This document shows, one piece after another, positions 53,054 through 61,907 of a stretch of DNA of 64,000 nucleotides. Both the position numbers and the translations under genes were made by a program. Location of the stretch: the NCBI RefSeq assembly GCF_008086205.1, contig NZ_VSKK01000002.1, positions 62,001 to 126,000 of the forward strand, written 5' to 3'. Positions within the stretch are counted from its first letter, which is position 1. The number at the start of each line of letters is the position of its first letter. This DNA is from Bizionia myxarmorum (GTDB lineage Bacteria > Bacteroidota > Bacteroidia > Flavobacteriales > Flavobacteriaceae). A model generated the notes under the pieces. It was not told where the DNA came from. It searched no databases and worked only from the letters and a program-made list of their open reading frames with translations.

Positions 53054-53395
53054 ATGGAAAAGCATTACAAATTATTCCGAGTACGCGAATTAGCGGATGG
53101 CGATGAAGAGTTTGTAGCCACATTAGCGGCTGCATTTTTAGAAGAAGTTCCTGAAGATTTAGAGCGTCTTAAAATAGCAGTTGCCAAGAATGATTATTAT
53201 TCGGCTTATCAGGCTGCACACAAAATGAAACCAACCATAGATTTGTTTGAGTTGGGAGTTTTAGATGAACTAATTGAGGTTCAAGATTGGGGTAAATTGG
53301 AGAAATCAGATACAGACGTTTCCAGTAAGTTAGCTTCAGTTGTTAAAGCTATTGATGATACAGTGGACGAAATTAAATCTGATTTCAATCTATAA
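53054..53395 (+). CDS. HPt (histidine phosphotransfer) domain protein
   Basis: 113 residues, a four-helix HPt module. The phospho-acceptor is in YQAAHKMKPTIDLFEL (about residue 56). The helix VRELADGDEEFVATLAAAFLEEVP precedes it. It probably relays phosphate between a histidine kinase and a response regulator encoded elsewhere. The start follows the FAH stop directly; the stop overlaps the cinA start by one base. Confidence 0.9.
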   Translation: MEKHYKLFRVRELADGDEEFVATLAAAFLEEVPEDLERLKIAVAKNDYYSAYQAAHKMKPTIDLFELGVLDELIEVQDWGKLEKSDTDVSSKLASVVKAIDDTVDEIKSDFNL

Positions 53396-54642
53396 TGCAA
53401 GCAGAAATAATTACCATTGGTGATGAAATTCTTATAGGGCAAATTGTTGATACCAATTCAGCTTATATTAGTAAAGCGCTGAATAAAATTGGGGTTTCAG
53501 TATACCAAATAACTTCAGTTCAGGATGATATAAATCATATTACCAAATCCATGAAGGAGGCGGAAGAAAACGCCGATATCATTATTCTTACTGGCGGTTT
53601 AGGTCCAACAAAAGATGATATTACCAAAAGAACAATCTGCGATTATTTTGGCGATTCGCTCGTTCAAAGCGATGCTGTTTTGGACAATATTAAACACATT
53701 TGGAAAACCTATATTAATAAGTCACTTTCACAAGTAAATATTGATCAAGCATTGGTGCCGTCTCAGGCTAAAGTGCTCATGAATAAATACGGAAGTGCTC
53801 CTGGAATGTGGTTAGAAAGAAACGGAAAAGTTTTTATTTCTCTGCCTGGTGTTCCCTATGAAATGAAGGCTTTGATAGATGATACCGTTATTCCAAAATT
53901 GCGAAAAACCTATAAATTTCCATTTATTCAACATGTTACTATTTTAACCTATGGTTTGGGAGAAAGTTTGTTGGCTGAACGTATTGAATCTTGGGAGGAT
54001 AATCTTCCAGATTTCATAAAATTAGCCTATTTACCAGGATTAGGTCGTGTGCGATTGCGTTTATCAGCGAAGGCGAATGATAAAAAAATGGTAGAAGCTG
54101 AAATGGAAGCGCAAGTAAAAGCATTGTTGCCCCAAATTGAAGATATTTTCGTTGGTTTTGAAACAGACGAATCCATTGAAGCCGTAATTGGAAAGCATTT
54201 AACAGCATTAGGGAAAACCGTTTGTACAGCGGAAAGTTGCACGGGTGGCAAAATTGCGCAATCGTTTACGGTTCATGCAGGCGCTTCCAAATATTTTAAA
54301 GGCAGTGTGGTGAGCTATGCTACGGAAGCTAAAATTGATATTTTAAAGGTTCCTGAAGCACTTATTAAAGAATATTCTGTAGTTAGTGGTCCGGTTGCAG
54401 AAGACATGGCTAAAAAGGCGCTTAAACTATTTAAAACGGATTATGCTATTGCCACTACGGGAAATGCAGGACCTGATAAAGGCGATTCAAATGCAGAAGT
54501 AGGAACTGTTTTTATTGCTATTGCCACAAAAGAAACGGTGTATTCGGAAAAATTTGAGCTTGGAAATCACCGGACTAAAGTGATAATGAAAGCGGTAAAT
54601 AAAGCCTTCGAAATGCTTCAAAAAGAAATTTTAAAAAAGTAA
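53395..54642 (+). CDS. cinA: Competence/damage-inducible protein CinA family (NMN amidohydrolase / ADP-ribose pyrophosphatase)
   Basis: 415 residues. N-terminal MoaB-like COG1058 domain (EIITIGDEILIGQIVDTNSAYI, LTGGLGPTKDDITK, LPGVPYEMKAL); C-terminal CinA domain (VCTAESCTGGKIAQSFT, YFKGSVVSYATEAKI, ATTGNAGPDKGDSNAEVGTVFI) with PncC nicotinamide-mononucleotide deamidase motifs. Full length. Overlaps the HPt gene by 1 bp. Confidence 0.95.
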   Translation: MQAEIITIGDEILIGQIVDTNSAYISKALNKIGVSVYQITSVQDDINHITKSMKEAEENADIIILTGGLGPTKDDITKRTICDYFGDSLVQSDAVLDNIKHIWKTYINKSLSQVNIDQALVPSQAKVLMNKYGSAPGMWLERNGKVFISLPGVPYEMKALIDDTVIPKLRKTYKFPFIQHVTILTYGLGESLLAERIESWEDNLPDFIKLAYLPGLGRVRLRLSAKANDKKMVEAEMEAQVKALLPQIEDIFVGFETDESIEAVIGKHLTALGKTVCTAESCTGGKIAQSFTVHAGASKYFKGSVVSYATEAKIDILKVPEALIKEYSVVSGPVAEDMAKKALKLFKTDYAIATTGNAGPDKGDSNAEVGTVFIAIATKETVYSEKFELGNHRTKVIMKAVNKAFEMLQKEILKK

Positions 54643-54651
54643 CGATTTTAG

Positions 54652-54683
54652 TTGCTTGATATTATAAAGATTTACTAAATTTG
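54652..54683 (+). promoter_or_regulatory. Promoter of the rpmB cluster
   Basis: -7 TAAATTTG (54676-54683) with -33 TTG at 54652-54654 (21-nt spacer), matching the Bacteroidota consensus. The rpmB start is 60 nt downstream. Confidence 0.65.
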
Positions 54684-54743
54684 CAGCCTGTTTTGAAACG
54701 TCTGTTTTAAAATAGTCGAAATAACACTTTTAAAGATAGAACA

Positions 54744-54980
54744 ATGTCAAGAGTTTGTGAACTTACAGGAAAGAAAGCCATGGTTGGAAACAACGTGTCT
54801 CACGCAATGAACAGAACAAAGCGTAAATTTGATGCAAATCTAATTAAGAAACGTTTTTATATTCCAGAAGAAGATAAGTGGGTAACCTTAAAAGTTGCTA
54901 CATCAACATTAAAGACTATTAACAAAATCGGTATTACAGCGGCTTTGAAACAAGCGAGAGTAAAAGGGTTTATCAAGTAA
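54744..54980 (+). CDS. rpmB: 50S ribosomal protein L28
   Basis: 78 residues; [28 protein letters not shown] is the L28 signature. Four genes in order, rpmB-rpmG-DUF4295-ftsY, are a conserved Bacteroidota arrangement. Confidence 0.97.
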   Translation: MSRVCELTGKKAMVGNNVSHAMNRTKRKFDANLIKKRFYIPEEDKWVTLKVATSTLKTINKIGITAALKQARVKGFIK

Positions 54981-55008
54981 TAGTCTTATTTATAAAATAT
55001 AGAGTACA

Positions 55009-55191
55009 ATGGCAAAAAAAGGTAACAGAATACAGGTAATACTTGAGTGCACGGAGCACAAAGAGTCTGGTCAACCAGGAACTTCAAGATACATTACAAC
55101 AAAAAACAAAAAGAACACACCAGATAGAATGGAGATTAAGAAATTTAATCCTATTCTTAAGAAAATGACTGTTCATAAAGAAATTAAGTAA
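55009..55191 (+). CDS. rpmG: 50S ribosomal protein L33
   Basis: 60 residues; [42 protein letters not shown] and [12 protein letters not shown] follow the L33 pattern. The CxxC zinc ribbon of some L33 proteins is absent, so this is a zinc-free form. Confidence 0.97.
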   Translation: MAKKGNRIQVILECTEHKESGQPGTSRYITTKNKKNTPDRMEIKKFNPILKKMTVHKEIK

Positions 55192-55295
55192 GTAATATCT
55201 CGAATTTTTTAATTTAGGGTTTTACGAAAGCAAATTTCAAATAACAAAAATCATAGCATTTTCACGTGGTGAGAATGTCTTAAAAAGCATTTAAC

Positions 55296-55448
55296 ATGGC
55301 AAAGAAATCAGTAGCATCATTACAAACAGGATCTAAAAGATTAACAAAAGCTATCAAAATGGTAAAATCTCAAAAAACGGGATCTTATACATTTATTGAA
55401 GCTGTTATGGCTCCAGAATTTGTGGGTGATTGGTTAGATAAACACTAG
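55296..55448 (+). CDS. DUF4295 domain-containing protein
   Basis: 50 residues: MAKKSVASLQTGSKRL, KMVKSQKTGSYTFIEAVM and APEFVGDWLDKH, a small basic family found only in Bacteroidota, encoded directly after L33. It is probably ribosome-associated (inferred from position and charge). It is shorter than usual ORF cut-offs. Confidence 0.93.
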   Translation: MAKKSVASLQTGSKRLTKAIKMVKSQKTGSYTFIEAVMAPEFVGDWLDKH

Positions 55449-55471
55449 TTTTCTAACGCTTAAAAATATTC

Positions 55472-55505
55472 AAGCTGCTTTCGGTATACGTAAGCGGCTT
55501 TTTGT
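55472..55505 (+). terminator. Terminator after DUF4295
   Basis: Stem AAGCTGCTT / AAGCGGCTT (one G.U pair) with an 11-nt loop and a run of T. Confidence 0.8.
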
Positions 55506-55590
55506 TTTATCTTTATAAGCTAATGACAAGAGGGCAGTTCGTTAATTTGGGCAAGGCTTTTGGTATTCATTTGTATAGAAATTAAGAACC

Positions 55591-56544
55591 ATGAGTTTTT
55601 TTAAAAAAATATTTTCTTCAGAAAAAAAGGAAACCTTAAATAAAGGTTTAGAGAAATCTAAATATACATTTTTAGGTAAGTTAAGTAAGGCCGTAGCGGG
55701 AAAATCGAAAGTAGACGATGAAGTTCTCGATAATCTGGAAGAAATTCTTGTAAGTAGTGATGTTGGCGTTGACACGACTTTAAAAATAATTAAACGTATT
55801 GAAGCGCGGGTTGCTAAAGATAAATATTTAGGAACGGATGAATTAAATGTCATTCTTCGCGAAGAAATTGCGGGCCTTTTAAGTGAAACCAATTCGGGTG
55901 AAGAAACTGAATATACTATTCCTGCCGGTAAAAAACCTTATGTTTTAATGGTTGTTGGTGTTAATGGTGTTGGTAAAACAACGACTATTGGTAAACTAGC
56001 ATATCAATTTAAAAAACAAGGTTTAAACGTGGTTTTAGGTGCAGCCGATACCTTTAGGGCAGCCGCTATTGAACAGCTTCAAGTATGGGCTGATCGGGTT
56101 GATGTCCCTATGATTCGTCAAGATATGGGGTCAGATCCTGCTTCTGTAGCTTTTGATGCATTACAATCTGGTGTCAACCAAAATGCAGATGTTATTATTA
56201 TTGATACTGCTGGACGTTTACATAACAAAGTCAATTTAATGAATGAGTTGACCAAAGTGAAACGCGTTATGCAAAAAGTAATTGGTGATGCCCCTCATGA
56301 TGTGCTGTTAGTTTTAGATGGTTCAACAGGTCAAAACGCCTTTGAACAAGCTAAACAATTTACAGCAGCTACTGAAGTAACATCGTTAGCAGTTACTAAA
56401 TTAGATGGTACTGCCAAAGGAGGTGTTTTAATTGGTATTTCAGATCAATTTAAAATTCCTGTTAAATATATTGGAGTAGGAGAAGGCATTGAGGATTTGC
56501 AAGTTTTTAATAAATATGAGTTTGTAGATTCCTTTTTTAAATAG
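55591..56544 (+). CDS. ftsY: Signal recognition particle receptor FtsY
   Basis: 317 residues, with the N domain and no long acidic A domain. GTPase motifs: GVNGVGKTTTIGKLA (G1), DTFRAAAIEQL, IDTAGR (G3), TKLDGTAKGG (G4). It receives ribosome-SRP complexes at the inner membrane. Confidence 0.98.
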   Translation: MSFFKKIFSSEKKETLNKGLEKSKYTFLGKLSKAVAGKSKVDDEVLDNLEEILVSSDVGVDTTLKIIKRIEARVAKDKYLGTDELNVILREEIAGLLSETNSGEETEYTIPAGKKPYVLMVVGVNGVGKTTTIGKLAYQFKKQGLNVVLGAADTFRAAAIEQLQVWADRVDVPMIRQDMGSDPASVAFDALQSGVNQNADVIIIDTAGRLHNKVNLMNELTKVKRVMQKVIGDAPHDVLLVLDGSTGQNAFEQAKQFTAATEVTSLAVTKLDGTAKGGVLIGISDQFKIPVKYIGVGEGIEDLQVFNKYEFVDSFFK

Positions 56545-56572
56545 ACCGCAATTATTCACATAAAAAATAATA

Positions 56573-56603
56573 AAAGACTTCAATTTGATTGAGGTCTTTT
56601 TGT
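56573..56603 (+). terminator. Terminator of ftsY
   Basis: Stem AAAGACTTCAA / TTGAGGTCTTT with one G.U pair, followed by T5. Confidence 0.85.
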
Positions 56604-56617
56604 TTCCAAACATATTG

Positions 56618-56625
56618 TATATTTG
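56618..56625 (+). promoter_or_regulatory. -7 box of rimO
   Basis: TATATTTG, 58 bp upstream of the start. The -33 TTG is only 15 nt away, shorter than usual. Confidence 0.45.
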
Positions 56626-56683
56626 CAGCCTGTAAAAAAGTAGATATTAATTAAATAGATTCCCGTTTTTTAGGGAAACGCAT

Positions 56684-57991
56684 ATGAGAACAAAGTCGCT
56701 TAAAAAGAATAGAATCAACGTAGTAACACTTGGCTGTAGTAAAAATGTTTACGATAGCGAAGTTTTAATGGGCCAGCTTAAAGCTAGCGGAAAAGACGTG
56801 GTGCATGAAGAAGAAGGCAATGTAGTTGTTATTAATACCTGCGGATTTATTAATAATGCTAAAGAAGAAAGTATCAACACCATTCTAGAATTCATGCAGA
56901 AAAAAGAGGCTGGTGAAGTTGATAAAGTATTTGTTACCGGTTGTTTAAGTGAACGCTACAAACCGGATTTAATGAAGGAAATTCCGAATGTAGATCAGTA
57001 TTTTGGTACTACGGAATTACCAGCTTTATTAAAAGCTTTGGGTGCCGATTATAAGCACGAATTAATAGGTGAACGTTTAACAACAACACCGAAAAACTAT
57101 GCCTATTTAAAAATTGCTGAAGGTTGTGATCGGCCTTGTAGTTTTTGTGCTATTCCACTTATGCGTGGAAAACACAAGAGTACGCCAATTGAAAATTTAG
57201 TAACGGAGGCTGAAAAACTTGCAGCTAACGGTGTTAAAGAATTAATATTAATTGCTCAAGATTTAACCTATTACGGACTTGATTTATACAAAAAACGAAA
57301 TTTAGCAGAGCTTCTTGAAGCTTTGGTTAAAGTAGACGGTATAGAATGGATTCGTTTGCATTATGCCTTTCCAACAGGATTTCCAATGGATGTATTGGAT
57401 GTTATGAAACGCGAGCCGAAAGTGTGTAATTATTTAGATATTCCATTACAACATATTTCCGACGAAATCTTAAAAAGTATGCGTCGTGGAACTACGAACG
57501 AGAAAACGACCAAGCTTTTGAAGGAATTTAGACAAGCGGTTCCAGAAATGACTATCAGAACCACATTAATTGTGGGTTATCCTGGTGAAACGGAAGCTCA
57601 TTTTCAAGAATTAAAAGACTGGGTTAAAGCTATGCGCTTTGAACGTTTAGGCTGTTTTACTTATAGTCATGAAGAAAACACACATGCTTTTAATTTGGTG
57701 GATGATGTTCCCGAAGATGTGAAGCAAGAACGTGCGAATGAGATTATGGAAATTCAATCGCAAATTTCGTGGGAATTAAATCAAGCGAAAATCGGTCAGG
57801 AATTCAAAGTGGTTATCGATAGAAAAGAAGGTGAATATTTTGTAGGTCGTACGGAATATGATTCGCCAGATGTAGATAATGAAGTGTTAATTGAAGCTTC
57901 AAAAACCTATCTAAAAACGGGTGAATTTGCAAACGTGATTATCACAGAAGCATCAGATTTTGATTTGTATGCTGAAGTGGTAAAGGCATAA
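56684..57991 (+). CDS. rimO: Ribosomal protein S12 methylthiotransferase RimO
   Basis: 435 residues. UPF0004 domain with Cys in LGCSKNVYDSE, NTCGFI and TGCLSE; radical-SAM CxxxCxxC in GCDRPCSFCAIP; TRAM domain at the C-terminus. It adds a methylthio group to Asp88 of S12. The ftsY-rimO order is common in flavobacteria. Confidence 0.97.
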   Translation: MRTKSLKKNRINVVTLGCSKNVYDSEVLMGQLKASGKDVVHEEEGNVVVINTCGFINNAKEESINTILEFMQKKEAGEVDKVFVTGCLSERYKPDLMKEIPNVDQYFGTTELPALLKALGADYKHELIGERLTTTPKNYAYLKIAEGCDRPCSFCAIPLMRGKHKSTPIENLVTEAEKLAANGVKELILIAQDLTYYGLDLYKKRNLAELLEALVKVDGIEWIRLHYAFPTGFPMDVLDVMKREPKVCNYLDIPLQHISDEILKSMRRGTTNEKTTKLLKEFRQAVPEMTIRTTLIVGYPGETEAHFQELKDWVKAMRFERLGCFTYSHEENTHAFNLVDDVPEDVKQERANEIMEIQSQISWELNQAKIGQEFKVVIDRKEGEYFVGRTEYDSPDVDNEVLIEASKTYLKTGEFANVIITEASDFDLYAEVVKA

Positions 57992-58007
57992 GACTAATAG
58001 ATAAAGT

Positions 58008-58044
58008 TAAACGCTCCCATATTATTGGGAGCGTTTTTTTTTTA
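58008..58044. terminator. Terminator between rimO and mgtE
   Basis: Stem AACGCTCCCA / TGGGAGCGTT with a 6-nt loop and a run of ten T on the plus strand. Confidence 0.92.
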
Positions 58045-58117
58045 GTTATATGTCACATAACACATTCGTAATATAGAGATAATGAGTTGTGAAAAAACAA
58101 TTTTTATTCTTTTTCAA

Positions 58118-59458
58118 TTAGAATTCCAATAATCTAGAAGCAATAGAAAAGTAAATTAGTACGCCACAAATATCCGATAAAGATGTTACTAACGGGGCAC
58201 TTGCCGTTGCTGGATCTATTTTTAGCTTGGTAAATATAAATGGTAATAGCAGTCCAATTAAACTGCCCAACATCACGTTTATAACCATTGCAATACATAC
58301 AATTACTACAATTTCTGGTGCTCTAAAACTTGCAACAGCCGCTATACTCGCAGCCATAGTAATCCCTAATAAAAAGGAAACTAAAAGTTCGCGCCCAATT
58401 AATTTATACCAATCTGAAAGTTGTATTTCGCCCAAAGCTAAATAACGAATCATTAGGGTTGCCGATTGGGAACCAGCGTTTCCACCACTATCAATTAATA
58501 AGGGTAAAAAGAAAACCAGCGCTACAAAAGATTGAATTACATCTTCAAAACTTTCTAAAGCAGCTCCAGAAAAAATATTCATAAAAACTAAAAGCACCAA
58601 CCAAACAATTCTATTTTTATAGAGATTGAAAATGCGCTCTTTTAATGGGTTTTTACCAACATTTTGAACGGATCCGAACTTATGGAAATCTTCAGTAGAT
58701 TCTTCTTCAATAACATCCATAATATCATCGAAGGTTACAATACCTAAAAGGACGCCCTCCTGACTTAAAACCGGCAAGGCAACTCGATCGTAATTTTTGA
58801 AAACGGAAATGGCACTTTCCTGATCGTCCATAGCATGCAACGACACAAATTTATTATCAATAAGTTCGTCAACTAATTGGTCTGGTGAGGCTAGAATTAA
58901 TTCTTTAATACTAATGTCATCGATGAGTTTCCATTGGTCATCAATAATGTAAATGACATTTAAAGTTTCAGAATCTTTACCATGTTGACGAATATGGGCG
59001 AAAGCTTCTGCAACCGTAAAATGAGATCTAATGGCCACAAATTCCGGTGTCATTAAACGACCAATACTATCTTTTGGATAGCTTAAAAGTTGAATGGTGA
59101 TTTTTTGCTCTTCAGGTGATAGTTTTTGAATAAGGCGTTGCGCAATATCGCCAGGTAATTCTTCAAAAAAGGCCGTTCTATCATCCGGATTAATATCGTT
59201 AAGTAAACGGGTTAGTTTTTGAAAATTCTCTGCTAAACCTTCAATAACATTCTCTTGTTCGGTTCTTGGAAGTAACTTAAAAACTTCTTTGGCTTGCTTT
59301 CTAGAGAGTAATCTAAATAAAATTATTTTATTGCCTTTGGAATTGTCTTCTACTAGTTGTGCGGCTTCTACAGCATCCAACGTTTTTAGAGCACGCTTTA
59401 GTGTCCGCCATTTTCTAGTATTGATTAGCTCAAGAAAAGCTGTTTCTGTATTTGGCAT
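58118..59458 (-). CDS. mgtE: Magnesium transporter MgtE
   Basis: 446 residues. N domain (helical repeats, residues 1-125), two CBS domains (DDISIKELILA..., VALPVLSQEGVLLGIVTFDDIMDVI), then five membrane helices with the pore motif PLLIDSGGNAGSQSATLMIR and SAPLVTSLSDICGVLIYF. Mg-gated import channel. Confidence 0.97.
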   Translation of the reverse strand: MPNTETAFLELINTRKWRTLKRALKTLDAVEAAQLVEDNSKGNKIILFRLLSRKQAKEVFKLLPRTEQENVIEGLAENFQKLTRLLNDINPDDRTAFFEELPGDIAQRLIQKLSPEEQKITIQLLSYPKDSIGRLMTPEFVAIRSHFTVAEAFAHIRQHGKDSETLNVIYIIDDQWKLIDDISIKELILASPDQLVDELIDNKFVSLHAMDDQESAISVFKNYDRVALPVLSQEGVLLGIVTFDDIMDVIEEESTEDFHKFGSVQNVGKNPLKERIFNLYKNRIVWLVLLVFMNIFSGAALESFEDVIQSFVALVFFLPLLIDSGGNAGSQSATLMIRYLALGEIQLSDWYKLIGRELLVSFLLGITMAASIAAVASFRAPEIVVIVCIAMVINVMLGSLIGLLLPFIFTKLKIDPATASAPLVTSLSDICGVLIYFSIASRLLEF

Positions 59459-59746
59459 ACCGGAAGTTTTTTAAAATTACGTATGGTGACTATTCTTATA
59501 AAAATGCAAAATTCAAAAAAAAATATTAAGAGTTTTCGAATAAGAATTCAATCCATATTTTTTAGGAATAACAGCAAATGTAAGCCTTATCTTTAGTAAA
59601 ACTAAACAATATGTTCAGGTTGTTTAAAACATGAAATTTATGAAAGTCCAAGGTCAAATAAAACAAACTTTAGCTTGTTCTTAAAATTTCTAAAGGAAAA
59701 TAACATAGATGAAATTGAGATAAATCGTATTCTAAAACTGCAAATT
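59459..59746. other. Intergenic region, nothing recognised
   Basis: 288 bp, very AT-rich. A few short ORFs (up to 17 codons) but no RBS, hairpin or -7 box that stands out. Confidence 0.4.
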
Positions 59747-61015
59747 TTATGATTTATCTAGCTGCTTTTGAATTTTCTGAATAGCAGATTCTATAGATTT
59801 CTCGGGTTCAATGATATTGTATTCTCCCCAAAATTCCGAATCTGAAAAACCAGATGCTTCATCCAATAAAATGCTAGTAGGTTTTAAAACGCGCAACTTA
59901 TTATCGGGTCTGGAATATCTTTCATCTGTAGCGTTCCAATTGGTAATGGCCATTTCACTATTTAAGGTATAAACGCTATTGAATAACTTACCTTGCCAAT
60001 TAACCTTAAAGGTTAAAAGAATATTACTGTAGCTGTATAGCCATTTACCATTGCTGTTTCTATAGTTTACGCGATAATTGGCCTCTACAGGATATACTTT
60101 GGCGCGTCTTGGTTTGCGTTTTACAAAGAGCTCACTCGCCAGTTCTCTATTTTCAACATTTAAACTATAAACGGCGCTGGTTAAAGCGTAGGTTTTGGCA
60201 TCAATATAAAGTTTCCCGAAATATAAGGGCATTTGGAGTTCTGGATATTGCTTAAAATTCACAACGTACACGAGTTGATCGTTAATTACAGTAGATTTAT
60301 CAAAGGAATAAACATAATTATCTAAATTGTCTTCACTAAAAATATATTGCGGGTATTTCATAATATCAGCATATAAATTACTAAAGGGACCGCCTTGAAG
60401 TTTTAAAGCAATAGTATCTAATTTAGCGTAATTCGTGTTTTTCCTGACTTTCACTATGTCAATTTCATCACGTTTGGTATTGCTGTTTGGTTGCTTATAA
60501 ATAGAAACGACCGCCTCGGCTAAAGAAGCATTTTGGCGTCTTTTTTTTATAGTTTCTCTGTAAAATCCAGTCATTTGCATATTAGAACCCATGTAATTAT
60601 CATCATTTCTTTTAAGCATCATTCGCACTAGAATTTCAGCACTCTTGGGTCTGGTGATATTGACTTCTTCAAGTGATGTTGCAAATTGATCCAACATAAT
60701 GGTGCTATTTGCTATAACATCAGAAATCTGAATTTTCTTTTCAGCATATCCTAAATAGGTAATTGTTATAAAACCATTTTTAAAATCTGCTGGAATTTTT
60801 AATAGATAATCACCTTCTGTATTCGAAATAGTAGCAATGTTAGAATCTGAAACCACCAAATCTGCAAAAACAAGCGCATCATTGGTTTTACTATCTATTA
60901 TTTTACCGCTTATTTCAATAAGTGATGTGGAATCAACTTGTGCAAATCCTAGGATATTATTCCCTATAATAACCAGTAGTATCAAGGATTTTTTAAAAAA
61001 TGACTGTATTTTCAT
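59747..61015 (-). CDS. Secreted protein with carboxypeptidase-like regulatory domain
   Basis: 422 residues, signal peptide ending ILGFAQ. A CarboxypepD_reg-like domain spans residues 33-115 (EISGKIIDSKTNDALVFADLVV...EGDYLLKIP...FITITYLGYAEKKI), followed by a long beta-rich region (TGFYRETIKKRR, FGKLYIDAKTYALTSAVYSLN). It resembles flavobacterial DUF5686-type outer-membrane proteins in organisation but is shorter. Function unknown. Confidence 0.75.
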   Translation of the reverse strand: MKIQSFFKKSLILLVIIGNNILGFAQVDSTSLIEISGKIIDSKTNDALVFADLVVSDSNIATISNTEGDYLLKIPADFKNGFITITYLGYAEKKIQISDVIANSTIMLDQFATSLEEVNITRPKSAEILVRMMLKRNDDNYMGSNMQMTGFYRETIKKRRQNASLAEAVVSIYKQPNSNTKRDEIDIVKVRKNTNYAKLDTIALKLQGGPFSNLYADIMKYPQYIFSEDNLDNYVYSFDKSTVINDQLVYVVNFKQYPELQMPLYFGKLYIDAKTYALTSAVYSLNVENRELASELFVKRKPRRAKVYPVEANYRVNYRNSNGKWLYSYSNILLTFKVNWQGKLFNSVYTLNSEMAITNWNATDERYSRPDNKLRVLKPTSILLDEASGFSDSEFWGEYNIIEPEKSIESAIQKIQKQLDKS

Positions 61016-61209
61016 AGCACTATTAATAAGAGAGATAATTTACTCATTATTCATGAAATTATGATTCTCTTGAATAATATATTTTAATGGAGACTGAAAA
61101 TAAAATTGAAACGAATTATTTCTAAAAAGTTTATTTCTAATATTTTTTAGAATGAACTATCTCTTTTCAAAAGCAGTTCTTAACATGAAGTTGATTTCAA
61201 TAAAACGTT

Positions 61210-61791
61210 CTAACCATGAATAGTCTCTGATTTTCCATAGTTTTGAATGACTTTAGCTTCAAAATCAATCAATTCTTTCCAACGCGTATCCACATCCACA
61301 TCTTGACCATATTTTCTAGCAAAACCAATAAATATGGTGTAATGTCCAGCTTCGCTAATCATGAGTTCATGATAAAATTTGGCCAGTTCAGGATCTTTAA
61401 TATTTTGTGATAATAGTTTAAAACGTTCACAGCTTCTAGCTTCAATCATCGCAGAAAATAAAAGTCTGTCTACCATGGCCTGAACTCGATTGCCACCTTT
61501 GTTCATAAACTTATAAAGTTCATTTACATAACTGTCCTTGCGTTCGCGACCTAATTTATAACCGCGTTTTTTTATGATGTTATGCACCATTTCAAAATGT
61601 TCCAATTCTTCTTTAGCCAAGGCCAATAAGTCCGTCACTAAATCTGTGTATTCTGAATTTAGTGTAATAATAGTTATAGCATTAGTAGCCGCTTTTTGCT
61701 CACACCAAGCGTGATCGGTTAATATTTCCTCTAAATTTGATTCTGCAATATCAACCCATCGCGGATCTGTAGCTAATTTTAAACCTAACAT
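61210..61791 (-). CDS. miaE: tRNA-(ms2io6A)-hydroxylase MiaE-like
   Basis: 193 residues, ferritin-like di-iron helical bundle: HAWCEQKAA, LALAKEELEHFEMVHNII (E and ExxH) and ISEAGHYTIFIGFA (ExxH). It hydroxylates ms2i6A37 in tRNA. Single gene. Confidence 0.93.
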   Translation of the reverse strand: MLGLKLATDPRWVDIAESNLEEILTDHAWCEQKAATNAITIITLNSEYTDLVTDLLALAKEELEHFEMVHNIIKKRGYKLGRERKDSYVNELYKFMNKGGNRVQAMVDRLLFSAMIEARSCERFKLLSQNIKDPELAKFYHELMISEAGHYTIFIGFARKYGQDVDVDTRWKELIDFEAKVIQNYGKSETIHG

Positions 61792-61873
61792 AAATACTTT
61801 TTTGCGTAAAGATACTCAATCTTTTTGGCGCTTATCTGTAAATATTTTAAGTTATTTTTAAGACTAGAAACCG

Positions 61874-61881
61874 TATATTTG
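61874..61881 (+). promoter_or_regulatory. -7 box of bshC
   Basis: TATATTTG, 26 bp before the start codon; -33 not clear. Confidence 0.5.
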
Positions 61882-61907
61882 CGCTTTTAAAACTTCAATG
61901 TTTAACT